A stretch of DNA of 64,000 bases from Limnohabitans sp. 103DPR2 (GCF_001412575.1 NZ_CP011834.1:2666001-2730000); one strand, 5' to 3'; shown: positions 51,108 through 61,796, counted from the stretch's first letter. Translations and numbers: made by a program. Notes: generated by a model not told the origin, from the sequence alone.

Positions 51108-53087
51108 CTACACGGACAAGCGCCGAACACCTGTCATGTTCGCCGCCTCGTCGTCAACCATCTGCTGGATGATCTTTGTATCGACCTGATGCCCATCGTT
51201 CATCATGCGATGGTGGACTGTTCCTACCAGCTGGCTGCGGATACGCTGATCGTAGGTCAGGGCCATGGCCGCAAGTTGACGCCTCATGTCTTGGGGCCAG
51301 ACTTGGTCTTGCCGCAAGCGCTCATCGCAGAAAGTGAATTCCGGAGTGTCCGCCCTGGTTCTCTCCCGTCGCCTGGCGGCAGTCGCCACCTCGTCGATCT
51401 GGCCATGCTCATCAAAAACAACCGCATAGACCTGACTGGCCCGTTCGGTTGACAGCATCCCGTTGCGGATTTCGCTGGCAATCGCAGCAAGGTCTCGTTC
51501 CATCGGGTCACCGAATCCACCGCCCGTCGGGCTTGTGATCTGGATCACATCACCTCGATTGAGTTCGAGCACGGAGATCTTGCCGATGGAACGTTCATCA
51601 GGACGGCCTGGGTTCAGGACAGCAGTGCCTTTGACGCCGTGTTCTCCGCCTCTGAAGCCCCAGGCCGAAAAGACAAAGCGATTCATGTTGCGCACAGTCA
51701 TGACTGCGCGGTGGGCGGTATTTTCAATCTCCATCTGGAGGGCGGCGCCGCTGACATAGCGACCCGCACGCCGGCTGTCGGGAACGATCCGAATGGCCCG
51801 CATGATCATCGCAGTCTCCACCTCAATGATTTCCACAGGAACGCTGCGCTGCGAGTACCGGACTGCTGTTCCATCGACGCCGTCGCGACTGCGACGCGCT
51901 CCGCCACCGCCATGAATCGTGTTGATGACGTTCACGCGATCACGCCCGGTGCGCGGATCTGGGGCTGCGACGACAATCACGCCCGCATTGCCCGAGTCGG
52001 CGGCAGCGAGTCCCTCCGGCAGGGCCTGGTTGATGCACCCCAGGAGAACGTCGTAGGCACGCGTTGCAGATGCCGCGCGGGATCCGCCGGATGCAGGGAA
52101 AACGGCATTCAATACCGTACCGCGCGGCGTGTACGAATAGATGGCACGCAGGATTCCGGCGTTGCGTGGGGTTAACGGGTCCATCGTCAGGATGAACGCG
52201 TAAAGGCATTGAACAACATAGGGGTGCGTTGATGCGCCGCTCACCAGGTTGTACGCAGCCGGAAGTTGTGGGTCTGTCCCTGAGAAATCGAGGTGGATCT
52301 CTCCCTTGCTTACGGTCATCCGCGCCGAGAAGAAAGCAATCTGGCGGTCATTGATTCCCTCCAAGTAGTCGGAGAAGTCGTAGACGCCGTCCGGGATGGA
52401 TGCAATGGCTGTGCGAGCCTTGGATTCCGCGTAGGAAATGACATCCTGCATCGCCTGCTCAACGGCTTGACCGCCATATCGGCCACACAACTCATTGACT
52501 CGACGGTCAATGCTCTTGAGGCCGGAGATCATGGCCTGGATGTCTCCCCATACTTCGCCGGGGATGCGACTGTTGTCGGCAAGAATCGCCTTGACCGTGG
52601 TGTTGAGCACGCCGCCCTCATAGAGCTTGACGGGCCTGAGTCTGAGCCCCTCCTGGAATACTTCAGTGAAGGCGGGAGAAATGCTGCCCGGCACGGCTCC
52701 GCCGATATCCGACGCATGCACGAAGGCCCAGCCAATGGCAATCAACCGATCATCCCGAAAAATCGGATAAAGCAGCGTGATGTCCATCAGGTGCGTAACC
52801 AGGCCGTCTGTTGTGAACGGGTCATTGGTGATCACGATGTCGCCCGGCTTCAGGTTTTCTCGCCCGATGGCGTCAAGGGTCGGCTTCAGAGGCGAGCCGA
52901 CAAAGACATTCACCCCCGAGAGCATGGGATAGGCAAACATGTCGCCATCGACGGTCGCGACTGCGCACTGATAGTCTTGGACAAGCTTGACGAACGTTGT
53001 ATGAGCGGTGCGGTACACCGCTGCAGACGCTTCTTCAACAATCGCGTTAAAGCGATTGCTCATAATGGCGGTACGAACTGCATCCAT
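51108..53087 (-). CDS. Hydantoinase B/oxoprolinase-family subunit
   Basis: A 659-residue HyuB-type protein. [27 protein letters not shown] is the conserved start, and [29 protein letters not shown] and [14 protein letters not shown] are family blocks. It forms an ATP-dependent complex with HyuA that opens hydantoins or 5-oxoproline-like lactams (or, in relatives, carboxylates ketones). It is ~70-100 residues longer than many HyuB proteins at the C-terminus. It starts three bases after hyuA ends. Confidence 0.88.
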   Translation of the reverse strand: MDAVRTAIMSNRFNAIVEEASAAVYRTAHTTFVKLVQDYQCAVATVDGDMFAYPMLSGVNVFVGSPLKPTLDAIGRENLKPGDIVITNDPFTTDGLVTHLMDITLLYPIFRDDRLIAIGWAFVHASDIGGAVPGSISPAFTEVFQEGLRLRPVKLYEGGVLNTTVKAILADNSRIPGEVWGDIQAMISGLKSIDRRVNELCGRYGGQAVEQAMQDVISYAESKARTAIASIPDGVYDFSDYLEGINDRQIAFFSARMTVSKGEIHLDFSGTDPQLPAAYNLVSGASTHPYVVQCLYAFILTMDPLTPRNAGILRAIYSYTPRGTVLNAVFPASGGSRAASATRAYDVLLGCINQALPEGLAAADSGNAGVIVVAAPDPRTGRDRVNVINTIHGGGGARRSRDGVDGTAVRYSQRSVPVEIIEVETAMIMRAIRIVPDSRRAGRYVSGAALQMEIENTAHRAVMTVRNMNRFVFSAWGFRGGEHGVKGTAVLNPGRPDERSIGKISVLELNRGDVIQITSPTGGGFGDPMERDLAAIASEIRNGMLSTERASQVYAVVFDEHGQIDEVATAARRRERTRADTPEFTFCDERLRQDQVWPQDMRRQLAAMALTYDQRIRSQLVGTVHHRMMNDGHQVDTKIIQQMVDDEAANMTGVRRLSV

Positions 53088-53090
53088 GGG

Positions 53091-55130
53091 TCAACTCCGG
53101 GTCATGAGAATGGTGCCGTAGGCGCCCACGCGGGCCACAAAGCCGGGTGGCACTACGAGGGTGGCGTCAAATTGCTCGATCACGGCGGGACCGGGCACTT
53201 CGTCGGAATGGGTGAGGCGAGACCTCTCAAAGACAGGCGCCTCAGGAAAAATCTCTCCCTGGAAACGCATCGACCGCGAGCCCTTGAATGCATCCCCGAC
53301 CGCCGATGAAGATGGTGCAGCGGGCTCTGGTATCGACATGGCCCCCCGGATCCGGACGCGCAGGTCGACAAATTCAACTGGCGCTTCGGGATCGCAGTGG
53401 TTGTAAATTCGCTCGTGCTCCTTATGGAAGATCGCATGCATTGCGCTGAGGTCTGCAGACTCGACCGCAGAATCCGGCAAGCGCACATCGACCTGGAAGG
53501 ACTGGCCGGTGTAGCGCATCTCGGCCCAGCACTCGAAGCCGGTCGATACCAAGCGCTCAGGCGGTGCCTGCCGGGACAGCCATTCACCTGCCTCCTGGCG
53601 AAGTGCTTTGTACTTTTCGGAGAGTGCGGTCCCATCCACACGTTGCCCATGCACCGTTTCCATCACGTCGTGACTGAGTTCGGAGACAAGCCCGCCGAAT
53701 GCGCAGAATGTTGAAGGGCTTGTGGGCACAAGCACGCGATTGATGCCGAGTTCAGCGGCAAGGAGGGGGCCGTGAATGCCGCCACCGCCGCCGTACACGA
53801 GCAGTGTCAGGTCTTCGGGGTCGACCCCCTGGCGCGCCAGGTAGGGAAGCACGCCAGCCACCATGTTTGAACTCGCTACCGCCACGCACATATCGGCCGC
53901 GCCGAATACATCAGCCTTCAGCCCACTGGCGACGGGAGCCATCGCACGCTCAGAGGCAGTTCGATCAAGCCCCATCTTCCCGCCCAGGAGAGCTTCAGGA
54001 AGATATCCGGCTAGCAGGTAGGCATCGGTCAGCGTGGGTGCCGTTCCGCCGCGAGAAAAACAGGCTGGCCCCGGATACGAACCCGCGCTTTGCGGCCCAA
54101 TCCGCAGCACACCATCATCGATCATGGCGATGGATCCTCCGCCCGCACCGATAGCCTCGATGCCTGTGACCGGCATCACGACAGGGAAGTCGCCGACCTC
54201 GGCGGCATTCGATGTCATGGCTTGGCCATCTCGCAGCAGCGAGATATCGGTACTCGTACCGCCCATGTCCATCGTGAGGATGTTGCGCTCACCAGCCGCT
54301 CGGGCTAGGTATTGGACGGCGGTGACGCCAGAGGCCGGACCGGAAAGCAGCGTGTGCACCGGGAAGCGCCGCGCTTCAGCGGCCGCCATGGCGCCGCCGT
54401 TGGAGCGCGTGACAAACAACTGCGAACCCGGCAGCCGGCTCTCAACATACCGCTCAACGGCGCCGATGTATTCATTCATGCGCTTTCTCACAAACGCGTT
54501 GAGCACGCTCACGATCGCCCGCTCATACTCACCGACACGCGGCCAGATTTCGCTGGAAAGACTGACTTCCGCATCGGCACCCACCACGGTGCGAATGGCT
54601 TCTTCGACAGCCCGTTCGTGCGCTGGATTGGCGTAGCTGTGAAGCAGTGCCACCGCGTAACCGTTCGCGCCTGCATCCTTGGCCTGCTTGACCAGTTCCT
54701 GAATCGCCTCTTGACGAATTGGGGTTCGAACCGTCCCCCCGTGCAAAAGCCGCTCGTCCACCTCAAAGACCATCGCGCGTTCCACCAGTGGCTTGGTCCG
54801 CGTCTCAAAGATGTTCAGGGGATTGCGAACCCCCATTCGCTGTAGCTCCAGCAGGTCGCGGTAGCCTTTGGTCACGATGAAAGCGACCTTCGGCCCCTTG
54901 CGCTCGATCACGGCATTCGTGCTCACGGTCGTGCCGTGCATGACGACCGCCGGCTCGCCGTCCTGGGGTCCCAATCGCTCTAGCAATAACTCGAAGCCCT
55001 GGCGAAAGCCCTCCTCGAAAGCCGGAGGCGTAGAGGGAACCTTCAAGCTGATGACTTCAGTGCCACTGCCTTCTCGCCACCCACAGAAGTCTGTGAAGGT
55101 GCCGCCTATGTCAACGCCGATGCGAATCAT
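53091..55130 (-). CDS. Hydantoinase A/oxoprolinase-family subunit
   Basis: A 679-residue HyuA-type ATP-binding subunit. IRIGVDIGGTFTDF is the phosphate-binding start, VVMHGTTVSTNAVIERKG and TKGYRDLLELQRM follow, and ILTMDMGGTSTDISL is the second actin-like ATP-binding motif. It phosphorylates or activates the ring carbonyl, with HyuB completing cleavage. It is upstream of and coupled to hyuB. The substrate is inferred only from context. Confidence 0.9.
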   Translation of the reverse strand: MIRIGVDIGGTFTDFCGWREGSGTEVISLKVPSTPPAFEEGFRQGFELLLERLGPQDGEPAVVMHGTTVSTNAVIERKGPKVAFIVTKGYRDLLELQRMGVRNPLNIFETRTKPLVERAMVFEVDERLLHGGTVRTPIRQEAIQELVKQAKDAGANGYAVALLHSYANPAHERAVEEAIRTVVGADAEVSLSSEIWPRVGEYERAIVSVLNAFVRKRMNEYIGAVERYVESRLPGSQLFVTRSNGGAMAAAEARRFPVHTLLSGPASGVTAVQYLARAAGERNILTMDMGGTSTDISLLRDGQAMTSNAAEVGDFPVVMPVTGIEAIGAGGGSIAMIDDGVLRIGPQSAGSYPGPACFSRGGTAPTLTDAYLLAGYLPEALLGGKMGLDRTASERAMAPVASGLKADVFGAADMCVAVASSNMVAGVLPYLARQGVDPEDLTLLVYGGGGGIHGPLLAAELGINRVLVPTSPSTFCAFGGLVSELSHDVMETVHGQRVDGTALSEKYKALRQEAGEWLSRQAPPERLVSTGFECWAEMRYTGQSFQVDVRLPDSAVESADLSAMHAIFHKEHERIYNHCDPEAPVEFVDLRVRIRGAMSIPEPAAPSSSAVGDAFKGSRSMRFQGEIFPEAPVFERSRLTHSDEVPGPAVIEQFDATLVVPPGFVARVGAYGTILMTRS

Positions 55131-55690
55131 TGTAAAAATCCTTTAGTCGTTTCTCAGTGCAGAAGCTCTAACGCCAGGCTACGCAAGGGATCTTTGCCAG
55201 GCCGTTGATATCACCGGAACCTGAAGATCTATTGCGGCCATAGCGCATGCTCATGACTCGGTCGTGTTGATGTAGTTCTCCCAGTAAGGAGCGCGATTCA
55301 CGCCGATCAATCAAGCAGGTCTGATTTTTCCTGCCGCCATCCCATCAAGCAAATCAATATTCAAGACCGGCCAATAAGTCACATTTATTTGCATGACGAC
55401 CTCTCACTGCGGGAAAGAGACGCAAGCAGACAATCTGCCTACGTTGGTTGAGCAAAGGTGATGAGGTTGCGGCGTCTACGCCCAACAGATCAGCTTAGGA
55501 GATTGGCACGACCATGTGCCTGGAAGGCTGCATGCCGCCTGACGCTGCAAGGTGGGCCGGAGGCATTCGCTTGGCCTTCTGGAGCCATCAGCGGCATGCG
55601 CCCCAATATCTCCAGAAACCAGCAAGTAGGCTCAAGCTGTGTGATCAGCCTTGCATGCCATGAGCACTTCCGGCTTCACTACACAAACGA
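55131..55690. other. 560-base gap without a convincing gene
   Basis: This interval lies between hyuA and the Bug receptor gene. It should hold the hyuA promoter. Short open frames on both strands have no ribosome sites or recognisable motifs. A minus-strand stretch near 55280-55250 reads NRAPYWENYINTTES but is closed by stops and cannot be assigned. Confidence 0.5.
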
Positions 55691-56668
55691 TCACTCCATG
55701 GTCTTTGCCGCGCCTGCGGCATCAACTGCAGCCTTCCAGCGGGCCGACTCGGTCTGGAGGAAAGTGGCAAAGCGCTCCCGCGGCAAATCCATCGGGGTCA
55801 GCCCCATCTCAAGCAGACGCTTGCGCACATCTGATTCTTTGACGATAGAGTCCATCGCATTCCTCAGGCGGAAGACGATCTGGTCCGGTGTCTTGGCCGG
55901 CACCACCAACAAGATGTAGCCCTGCAGGTTGAAGTCTTTGACGCCTTGCTCCTGGAGAGTCGGAACGTCCGGAAGCGATGGAATCCGCTCGGCTGTACTC
56001 ACACCCAACGCCTTGATCGTGCCTTCGGCAATCATGCCCCTCACAACGGGCACGGTGTCCGACATGAAGTCGATGACGCCGCCTCGCAGATCAGTGATTG
56101 CCGCCGCACCGCCTCGGTAGGGGACGTGTTCGGCCTTGACACCCGTTTGCTTCAGCATTTGGGCCACGATGAGTTGCGGCACCGTTCCCACGCCGGATGA
56201 GCCGTAACTCAGTGTGGCGCCGGGCTTCTTGGCGTAGGCCAGAAACTCCTGGAAGTTCTTGACAGGCAGGTCCTTTTTCGCGACGAGCACCTGCGGCGCC
56301 CAGGCGATGGCGCCGACCACCACGAAATCGTTAACCGGGTCATACGGGAGGGGTCTCACAGTTGTCCAGGGACCAACACTGAGGGGGCCGGGCGCACCGA
56401 TGGCCAGGGTGTAACCGTCTGCAGGCTGTTTGGCCGCATAGGCGGTGCCGAGTGTCCCGCTTGCACCCGCACGGTTTTCGACGATCACCGGTTGACCAAG
56501 CTGCGCTGCCAGTTTTTCACCGATCAGTCGAGCTGCAACGTCTGAGGAGTTTGCTGCTGGGTAAGGCACCACGATCTTGATGGCGCGATCCGGCCATTGC
56601 GCATGTGCGCTAAAGACGGCGCCAACAGCTATGCAAATTCCCAGAAGATTTTTGAGATACCGATTCAT
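55691..56668 (-). CDS. Bug-family periplasmic receptor
   Basis: A 325-residue Bug receptor with a signal peptide (ending FSAHA), then QWPDRAIKIVVPYPAANSSDVAAR, VENRAGASGTLGTAYAAKQPADGY and EHVPYRGGAAAITDL. Here the first ligand loop reads PAANSSD rather than the usual PGGxxD, which may reflect an unusual ligand. No TctAB permease is nearby. Its position between LysR and hyuAB suggests capture of the island's substrate. Confidence 0.9.
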   Translation of the reverse strand: MNRYLKNLLGICIAVGAVFSAHAQWPDRAIKIVVPYPAANSSDVAARLIGEKLAAQLGQPVIVENRAGASGTLGTAYAAKQPADGYTLAIGAPGPLSVGPWTTVRPLPYDPVNDFVVVGAIAWAPQVLVAKKDLPVKNFQEFLAYAKKPGATLSYGSSGVGTVPQLIVAQMLKQTGVKAEHVPYRGGAAAITDLRGGVIDFMSDTVPVVRGMIAEGTIKALGVSTAERIPSLPDVPTLQEQGVKDFNLQGYILLVVPAKTPDQIVFRLRNAMDSIVKESDVRKRLLEMGLTPMDLPRERFATFLQTESARWKAAVDAAGAAKTME

Positions 56669-56859
56669 TCATTTCTCCGATTCATTTGGACACCCCGCTG
56701 ATGTCACCCTTTATGCCGCAACCAACTGCTTTTTTGGGGTAATTTCAGTGGACTTGGAAGCCGAATCGATTGTCTTTCGAAACCGTGAAATAAGCCCATC
56801 AAAAGATCCGGCCGGTCTATAAGTCCCTTTGATAGGGCAGTCCTGTCTGCCGGCACAGG

Positions 56860-57747
56860 CTAGTTTTTTAGGCTGACCCGAAGGGATTCGACAAGGGCTT
56901 GCGCCGCTCGATTTGGGTGCTGCATCAACGGAACAATGGCTCCGATTTCAAAATTTTGTATGGGATCGAGAGGTAGCGTAATCAGACCTGCCCGTTGATG
57001 TTCAGGCAAGCTGATGCTGGTGACGATCGTCACACCCAGGCCAGCACGAACCAGCTCGATGGCAGCCCCCGCATCACCGACCTCAATCACGAACTTTGGA
57101 CTGACGCCCGCCGTGGCAAACCAGTTTTCGACCATCGGCCGGATCACGCCCCCAGGTTTGATCCCGACGACAGGTATGCCATCAAGGTCAGCGGGCGCGA
57201 CATTCACTCCGCCATGAAGGAAGCCAGGCGCGGACGCGACACACAGGAGCTCGCTGTCGAATAGCTTCGTCGCAATAGCCCCTTCCATTACCGGCGGCAA
57301 CGAAAGAATACCCAAATCCGCTTGGGCAGAGCTGATCCGATGCATGATGGTCAACCGATGGTCCACATCGACATCCAGTTTTAGCCCCGGATGAGCGACT
57401 GCAAATTGCCCGATCGCATTCATGATGCGGCCGCTCGCAAGAGCCTGTGTGAGGAGGACGCGAACAGTAGCCCGCTCATGGTTGGCGATCTGTTGCGCGG
57501 CAGCCTTGATGCCATCCAGGCCGTCGTAGAGCCTGTTGACCTCTGCCATGAGTTGCAGAGCCTCCGGCGTCGGTGTCAGCTTGCCACCGCGTCGACTGAA
57601 AAGCTCGAACCCCACCTCTTTTTCGAGACCACTGATCAGGTAGCTAATAGCGGGTTGCGTGATCGCCATCGCCGAACTGGCGCGCACCATGCTTCCCTCG
57701 CGCATGACGGAGCGGAACGCCTCGATTTGTCTCAACTTGAGTACCAC
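56860..57747 (-). CDS. LysR-family transcriptional regulator
   Basis: A 295-residue LysR protein with a GTG start. The DNA-binding domain is KLRQIEAFRSVMREGSMVRASSAMAITQPAISYLISGLEKEVGFELFSRRGGKLTPTPEA, followed by the ligand domain. The N-terminal block resembles OccR/NocR/OoxR-like opine regulators, which start the same way. It lies in the middle of the minus-strand set, directly after the opine-dehydrogenase-family gene. Confidence 0.88.
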   Translation of the reverse strand: MVLKLRQIEAFRSVMREGSMVRASSAMAITQPAISYLISGLEKEVGFELFSRRGGKLTPTPEALQLMAEVNRLYDGLDGIKAAAQQIANHERATVRVLLTQALASGRIMNAIGQFAVAHPGLKLDVDVDHRLTIMHRISSAQADLGILSLPPVMEGAIATKLFDSELLCVASAPGFLHGGVNVAPADLDGIPVVGIKPGGVIRPMVENWFATAGVSPKFVIEVGDAGAAIELVRAGLGVTIVTSISLPEHQRAGLITLPLDPIQNFEIGAIVPLMQHPNRAAQALVESLRVSLKN

Positions 57748-57768
57748 GGCATTGCCCCGACAATGAAT

Positions 57769-58875
57769 TCAAATTACGACGCTAGAGACTCGCACACGAG
57801 ACAGGAGTCCTTCGACGGACGATGATGCGAGTTCCAGATGAACGACCAAATCATTGCCCGCTAGAAAATCCTCTCCAACGATCAGTTCTGCCATGCTGAT
57901 CATGGCCTGCGTGTAGGGCATATTGACGTTGGCCACACGTCCAAGTGCCAGGAGGAATACGAGCCCATATGGCACGTCTTCCGACAGGTATCGGGTATCG
58001 ATCCGGGTCGGCCCGGGCGGTCCGCCACGCTTCTTATGCAGCTCGGCGGCTATGTCCTCTAGACGATCCCCTTCGGCCTTGAACGATTGCGAGAAGTGTT
58101 TCTTGACGCTGCGCACCTCGATACCGAATGCACCGGCAACGGCCAGGCGTTCAGCGTCGATGGCCTCAATGGCGGAGGACACGCGAGGCGTCATGTAGTG
58201 ATACTGGGGCCAGTTTTCTGCTCGCTCAATCCTCGTCCAATTGAACAATGCGAGCGGCACGTGTGTGATAGCGCTGGTATTCGCAAGGCTTGAGACAAGC
58301 GGGTCTTTTTCCTCGTTGAACCCGTCGCCAAACAGCGCCTCACAAGCAGCGAGCGCCTGAGGTGCGGCCGTCTGTGGCAGACATGAGATCGCGACCTGGC
58401 TACGCCGAGTCATGATGTTCACCTGAGTCGGCCCCTTGCGCCGCGCCGTGAGAGCGGTCGTGCCGAAGCTCGCAACACAAAGGTCAATGCCGCGCGCGAC
58501 GGCGCGCTCATACAAGTACAGCGACGACAACGATCCCATTGAGCTGACAATCACCAGATGTCCGGAACGCAGATTCGGCAACAGTGCGTCCATCACTGCC
58601 TTATGGGCATTGAGTGGAACAGCAATCAGGATCACGTCGGCCTGATCCGCCAGCGTCTGCGCGCTATCGGAGACCCCCACGGCAAGCGTCGCTTCCAATG
58701 CGCCCGTTGCGCTCAACGGCTCGTTTCGCAGCGCATTTGCGCTACCACTAGGTGCCCACACTGAAACCCCATGACCGCGATGGGCGGCCCAGGCCGCACT
58801 CGCCAAGCCAATGCCCCCGGCACCTACAATTCCTACTTTGATCCGATTCACTTTTCTTCCATCTTCGTTTCGCAT
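57769..58875 (-). CDS. NAD/NADP octopine/nopaline dehydrogenase-family protein
   Basis: About 368 residues. The N-terminal Rossmann motif is VGIVGAGGIGLASAAWAAHRGHGVSVW, followed by an opine-dehydrogenase-type middle (VILIAVPLNAHKAVMDALLP) and a helical C-terminal domain with HVPLALFNW and AEGDRLEDIAAELHKKRGGPPGPTRIDTRYLSEDVPYGLVFL. This last block is characteristic of the octopine/nopaline dehydrogenase C-terminal domain. It should catalyse reversible NAD(P)-linked reductive condensation or oxidative cleavage of an opine-like secondary amine. The ATG at 58875 follows AAAGGG; a GTG 27 bases later is an alternative. Confidence 0.82.
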   Translation of the reverse strand: MRNEDGRKVNRIKVGIVGAGGIGLASAAWAAHRGHGVSVWAPSGSANALRNEPLSATGALEATLAVGVSDSAQTLADQADVILIAVPLNAHKAVMDALLPNLRSGHLVIVSSMGSLSSLYLYERAVARGIDLCVASFGTTALTARRKGPTQVNIMTRRSQVAISCLPQTAAPQALAACEALFGDGFNEEKDPLVSSLANTSAITHVPLALFNWTRIERAENWPQYHYMTPRVSSAIEAIDAERLAVAGAFGIEVRSVKKHFSQSFKAEGDRLEDIAAELHKKRGGPPGPTRIDTRYLSEDVPYGLVFLLALGRVANVNMPYTQAMISMAELIVGEDFLAGNDLVVHLELASSSVEGLLSRVRVSSVVI

Positions 58876-59007
58876 ACGCTCAGCCCTTTCGGCTTTTAGG
58901 GATTCACCCACCGAGCGGCACAAGAAAATCCCGAGCCAGCGCCGTGTGCCGTGCCCCGGATGAAAACAGCGGCAGCGGGAGATGATGGGGCCCCCGACTT
59001 GCCTGCA

Positions 59008-59991
59008 TCAGTCTGCTGTGATGTTGTTTTGACGGACAACGGCTCCCCAGCGCGCGTTTTCCGACTGGACCAGGCGGTCGAAGTTTTCCATAGTCGTCGG
59101 GTCGACATCGCACCCGATATCGGCAAGCTGTTTGATGACCTTCGGGTCCTTCACTGCGGCAGTGAACTCCTCATGGATCTTCTTGGCAATGGCAGGCGGC
59201 AGCTTCGCAGGCGCCATCACGCCAATCCAGGTCGTGAGCTCGGCGGCAGGAATGCCGGCTTCGGCCATCGTCGGCACGTTGGGCAACAGGGGCGAGCGCT
59301 TGGGGCTGGTGATGGCGAGCGCACGAATCTTGCCGGACTGCACATGGGTGGCCATCGTGGCGAAGTTGCCGATCATCATTTGGATCTGGCCGCCAATCAG
59401 GTCCATCTCCGATGCCGGAACGCTCTTGTAGGGCACGTGGGTGATCTTGATGCCCGCGCTCGAGCGGAAAAGCTCCGTCGCCACATGCAGGGCTGATCCG
59501 TTACCGGAGGAACCATAGTTCAACTCGGTGGGCCGGGCCTTGGCGCGGGCGACCAGTTCGGACACCGAGTTCACCGGCAGGCTCTGCGTCACCCCCAGGA
59601 GGTAAGGGCTGGTGCACAGCTTGGCGATGTTGGTGAAATCTTCTGCGGGTTTGTAGGGAAGGCGGGGAAGCACATGGGTGGACATCACGTAGGTCGACAT
59701 GGTCGCCTGACCCAAGGTGTAACCGTCCGGTGTGGCTTTCGCCGTCGCGTCATTGGCGATCGTCCCGGTGGCCCCCGGACGGTTATCGATGACGATCGGC
59801 TGTCCCCAGCGCGCGCTCACCGCATTGGCAACGATGCGGGCGGTGGCATCGGCCGCGCCGCCCGCAGCCCCCGGGATGATCCATCGGACGGGCTTTTCAG
59901 GGTACGCCGCGTGCACCGTCTGGAGCGTACCGGCGAAGCAAAGTGCCAGCAAGGCGCTCTTAAGTCGCATGGTCGAGATGTTCAGTCGCAT
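59008..59991 (-). CDS. Bug-family periplasmic receptor
   Basis: A 327-residue Bug receptor with a signal peptide (ending TVHAA), then YPEKPVRWIIPGAAGGAADATARI, IDNRPGATGTIANDATAKATPDGY and THVPYKSVPASEMDL. AAGGA lies eight bases before the ATG. It follows the flavoenzyme genes on the same strand after 120 bases and probably binds their substrate. No permease genes are present. Confidence 0.9.
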   Translation of the reverse strand: MRLNISTMRLKSALLALCFAGTLQTVHAAYPEKPVRWIIPGAAGGAADATARIVANAVSARWGQPIVIDNRPGATGTIANDATAKATPDGYTLGQATMSTYVMSTHVLPRLPYKPAEDFTNIAKLCTSPYLLGVTQSLPVNSVSELVARAKARPTELNYGSSGNGSALHVATELFRSSAGIKITHVPYKSVPASEMDLIGGQIQMMIGNFATMATHVQSGKIRALAITSPKRSPLLPNVPTMAEAGIPAAELTTWIGVMAPAKLPPAIAKKIHEEFTAAVKDPKVIKQLADIGCDVDPTTMENFDRLVQSENARWGAVVRQNNITAD

Positions 59992-60111
59992 AAATATTTC
60001 CTTTACGAATGGTGAGGGACAAGCCCCTCTTGTCTTGATACCCGCCCTGAAGCCTTGGGCCTGTGCAGCAGGCCCTCACTGAGACGACCACGTGGTTTGC
60101 CGTGTTCATGC

Positions 60112-61503
60112 CTATTGCTCGTCGATGTTCAACGTTGCCAGTTCCGCAAGCGTCACCGGCTTGAGCGGCGGCCGGATGCGATAAAACCCCACCTCGGCGA
60201 CCGTTCGGCCTTGCTCCTGGGCAAGGATGTGCGCGACGGTGTAGCCGCATTGACGGCCTTGGCAGGGTCCCATGCCCGCACGGGTATATGCCTTAAGCTG
60301 GTTCGGACCGGGCTGACCGATGGCAGCGGCTTTGCGGATGTCGCCGGCCGTTAGTTCCTCGCACCGGCAGACGATGGTGTCGTCGGTTGGCGTGGCGATG
60401 TTTGCGCGCGGTGGGTACAGGGCGTCCAGCATGGGGCGCAGTCGCAATAACTTCTTCAGTTTTTCGCGAAGGGGGGCCGCTTGCACCGACGCTGCCTCTC
60501 CCGACAGGCGGCCAGCTCGCTGAGCTACTCCAAGCGCCACCAGCTCCCCGCGTACACAGGCTGCATAGGCGCCGCCAATCCCGGCGCCGTCGCCAGCCAC
60601 GTAAATGCCTGGCTTGTCGGTTTGCCCCCATTCGTCGAGAACCGGCGCCAGACACGCCTGCTGCGAGCTCCACTCGTGGGCACACCCGAGCGCCTGCGTC
60701 ATGTGAATCGAAGGCACGACGCCTTCATGGGACAGAAGCAAGCTGGCCGGCACGCGCATGGTTTTGCCATTGGCCTGGATGTATTCAATCTCCTGCAGGC
60801 GATCCTGGCCCAGGGCACGGACAGCCGTGACGCCGCGCACGCGCTTGACTCCGGCGGCTTGAATTTCCCGCATCCAGGCCAACCCCTTGAGGAGGTCCTT
60901 AGAGCTGGCCATGGCCGCACCGATCCAGGGCAACGCACGGCGCCAGCCGCCAGCGGGCGACGTATCCAACCACCCGGCGATCTTGCCGCCAGCTCGGACC
61001 AATTGAGCCATGTAAAGCAGGGGTAGTGGCCCGCTGCCAACGACCCAGACGGGCTCCGAGGGGATTTGTCGCGATGTCTTGAGCAGAATCTGGGCCGATC
61101 CGACGGTCATGACACCAGGCAAAGTCCAACCCGGGAATGGCGCGGGTCGCTCCTGCGCGCCCATTGTCAAGATCACGTGGCCGGCGGCCACCGATTCCGC
61201 CTGACCGCTGCGGGTCATGTAGACCTTCCATTCGGGCTCAACCTGCCAAACCCTGGTCTCAGGCTCATAGCTGGCGCCACAGGATCGAAAGCGCGAGGTG
61301 AGATCAGCACCGGCAAGGTACTCCTTGCCCAACAGGGCGCCAGTTGTTGTCGGTGCCACCGCCTCCACTGCACGCCAGATCTGCCCGCCAGGCGTCGGCT
61401 GCTCGTCCACGACCAGAACGGACAGGCCCTGAGCCCGCAGTCCAATCGCTGCGCTCATTCCGGCCGGGCCCGCGCCCACCACCACCGCATTAAAGGATCT
61501 CAT
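60112..61503 (-). CDS. HcnB/OoxA-like FAD subunit with BFD-type [2Fe-2S] domain
   Basis: A 463-residue flavoprotein. The N-terminal dinucleotide motif is AVVVGAGPAGMSAAIGLRAQG, with GGQIW soon after, a second NAD-type motif region (VWVVGSGPLPLLYMAQLVRAGG), and GIYVAGDGAGIGG. The C-terminal ~90 residues carry TIVCRCEELTAGDI and MGPCQGRQCG, the four cysteines of a BFD-like iron-sulfur cluster. This layout is that of HcnB and opine oxidase OoxA. It should pass electrons from the DAO-type subunit. It overlaps the [2Fe-2S] small-subunit gene by four bases. Confidence 0.88.
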   Translation of the reverse strand: MRSFNAVVVGAGPAGMSAAIGLRAQGLSVLVVDEQPTPGGQIWRAVEAVAPTTTGALLGKEYLAGADLTSRFRSCGASYEPETRVWQVEPEWKVYMTRSGQAESVAAGHVILTMGAQERPAPFPGWTLPGVMTVGSAQILLKTSRQIPSEPVWVVGSGPLPLLYMAQLVRAGGKIAGWLDTSPAGGWRRALPWIGAAMASSKDLLKGLAWMREIQAAGVKRVRGVTAVRALGQDRLQEIEYIQANGKTMRVPASLLLSHEGVVPSIHMTQALGCAHEWSSQQACLAPVLDEWGQTDKPGIYVAGDGAGIGGAYAACVRGELVALGVAQRAGRLSGEAASVQAAPLREKLKKLLRLRPMLDALYPPRANIATPTDDTIVCRCEELTAGDIRKAAAIGQPGPNQLKAYTRAGMGPCQGRQCGYTVAHILAQEQGRTVAEVGFYRIRPPLKPVTLAELATLNIDEQ

Positions 61504-61796
61504 GACGCCACCTTCGGCCGGCCGAGTTGACGCTCAACGCACATGCCTTCGGCGACCGGGACCAGACAGGTCTGGGTTGACGACGCACCGTCGACGATTG
61601 CCAGGCAGTCGAAGCACACGCCCATCATGCAAAACGGTGCACGCGAACTGCCGTGAACGGGCGTGTGGCGGCAGCTGGGATCCGCCTGACGCATCATCAC
61701 GGATGCCACCGTTTCACCGCGCTCGGCAGTGACTGACTTCCCATCAATGGAGAGCGTCAGCGGTGGTGTGCTGGGGGGACTGATTTTTCGAAACAT
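61500..61796 (-). CDS. HcnA-like [2Fe-2S] ferredoxin small subunit
   Basis: About 98 residues with the plant-type ferredoxin (Fer2) cysteine pattern seen in HcnA/OoxX-like small subunits: FCMMGVCFDCLAIV plus an upstream Cys in SCRHTP and a downstream Cys in TQTCLVPV. The start region LTLSIDGKSVTAERGETVASVMM is the usual beta-grasp N-terminus. I chose the ATG at 61796. It overlaps the DAO subunit's end by 53 bases, so the three subunits are tightly coupled. Confidence 0.86.
   Translation of the reverse strand: MFRKISPPSTPPLTLSIDGKSVTAERGETVASVMMRQADPSCRHTPVHGSSRAPFCMMGVCFDCLAIVDGASSTQTCLVPVAEGMCVERQLGRPKVAS

Noticed and set aside
52293..53309. Long plus-strand open frame (~338 codons)
   Set aside because: It is antisense to the hydantoinase B gene and its translation shows no known motif.
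55458..55919. Plus-strand open frame running into the Bug receptor gene
   Set aside because: No ribosome site or motif, and its second half is antisense to a clear gene.
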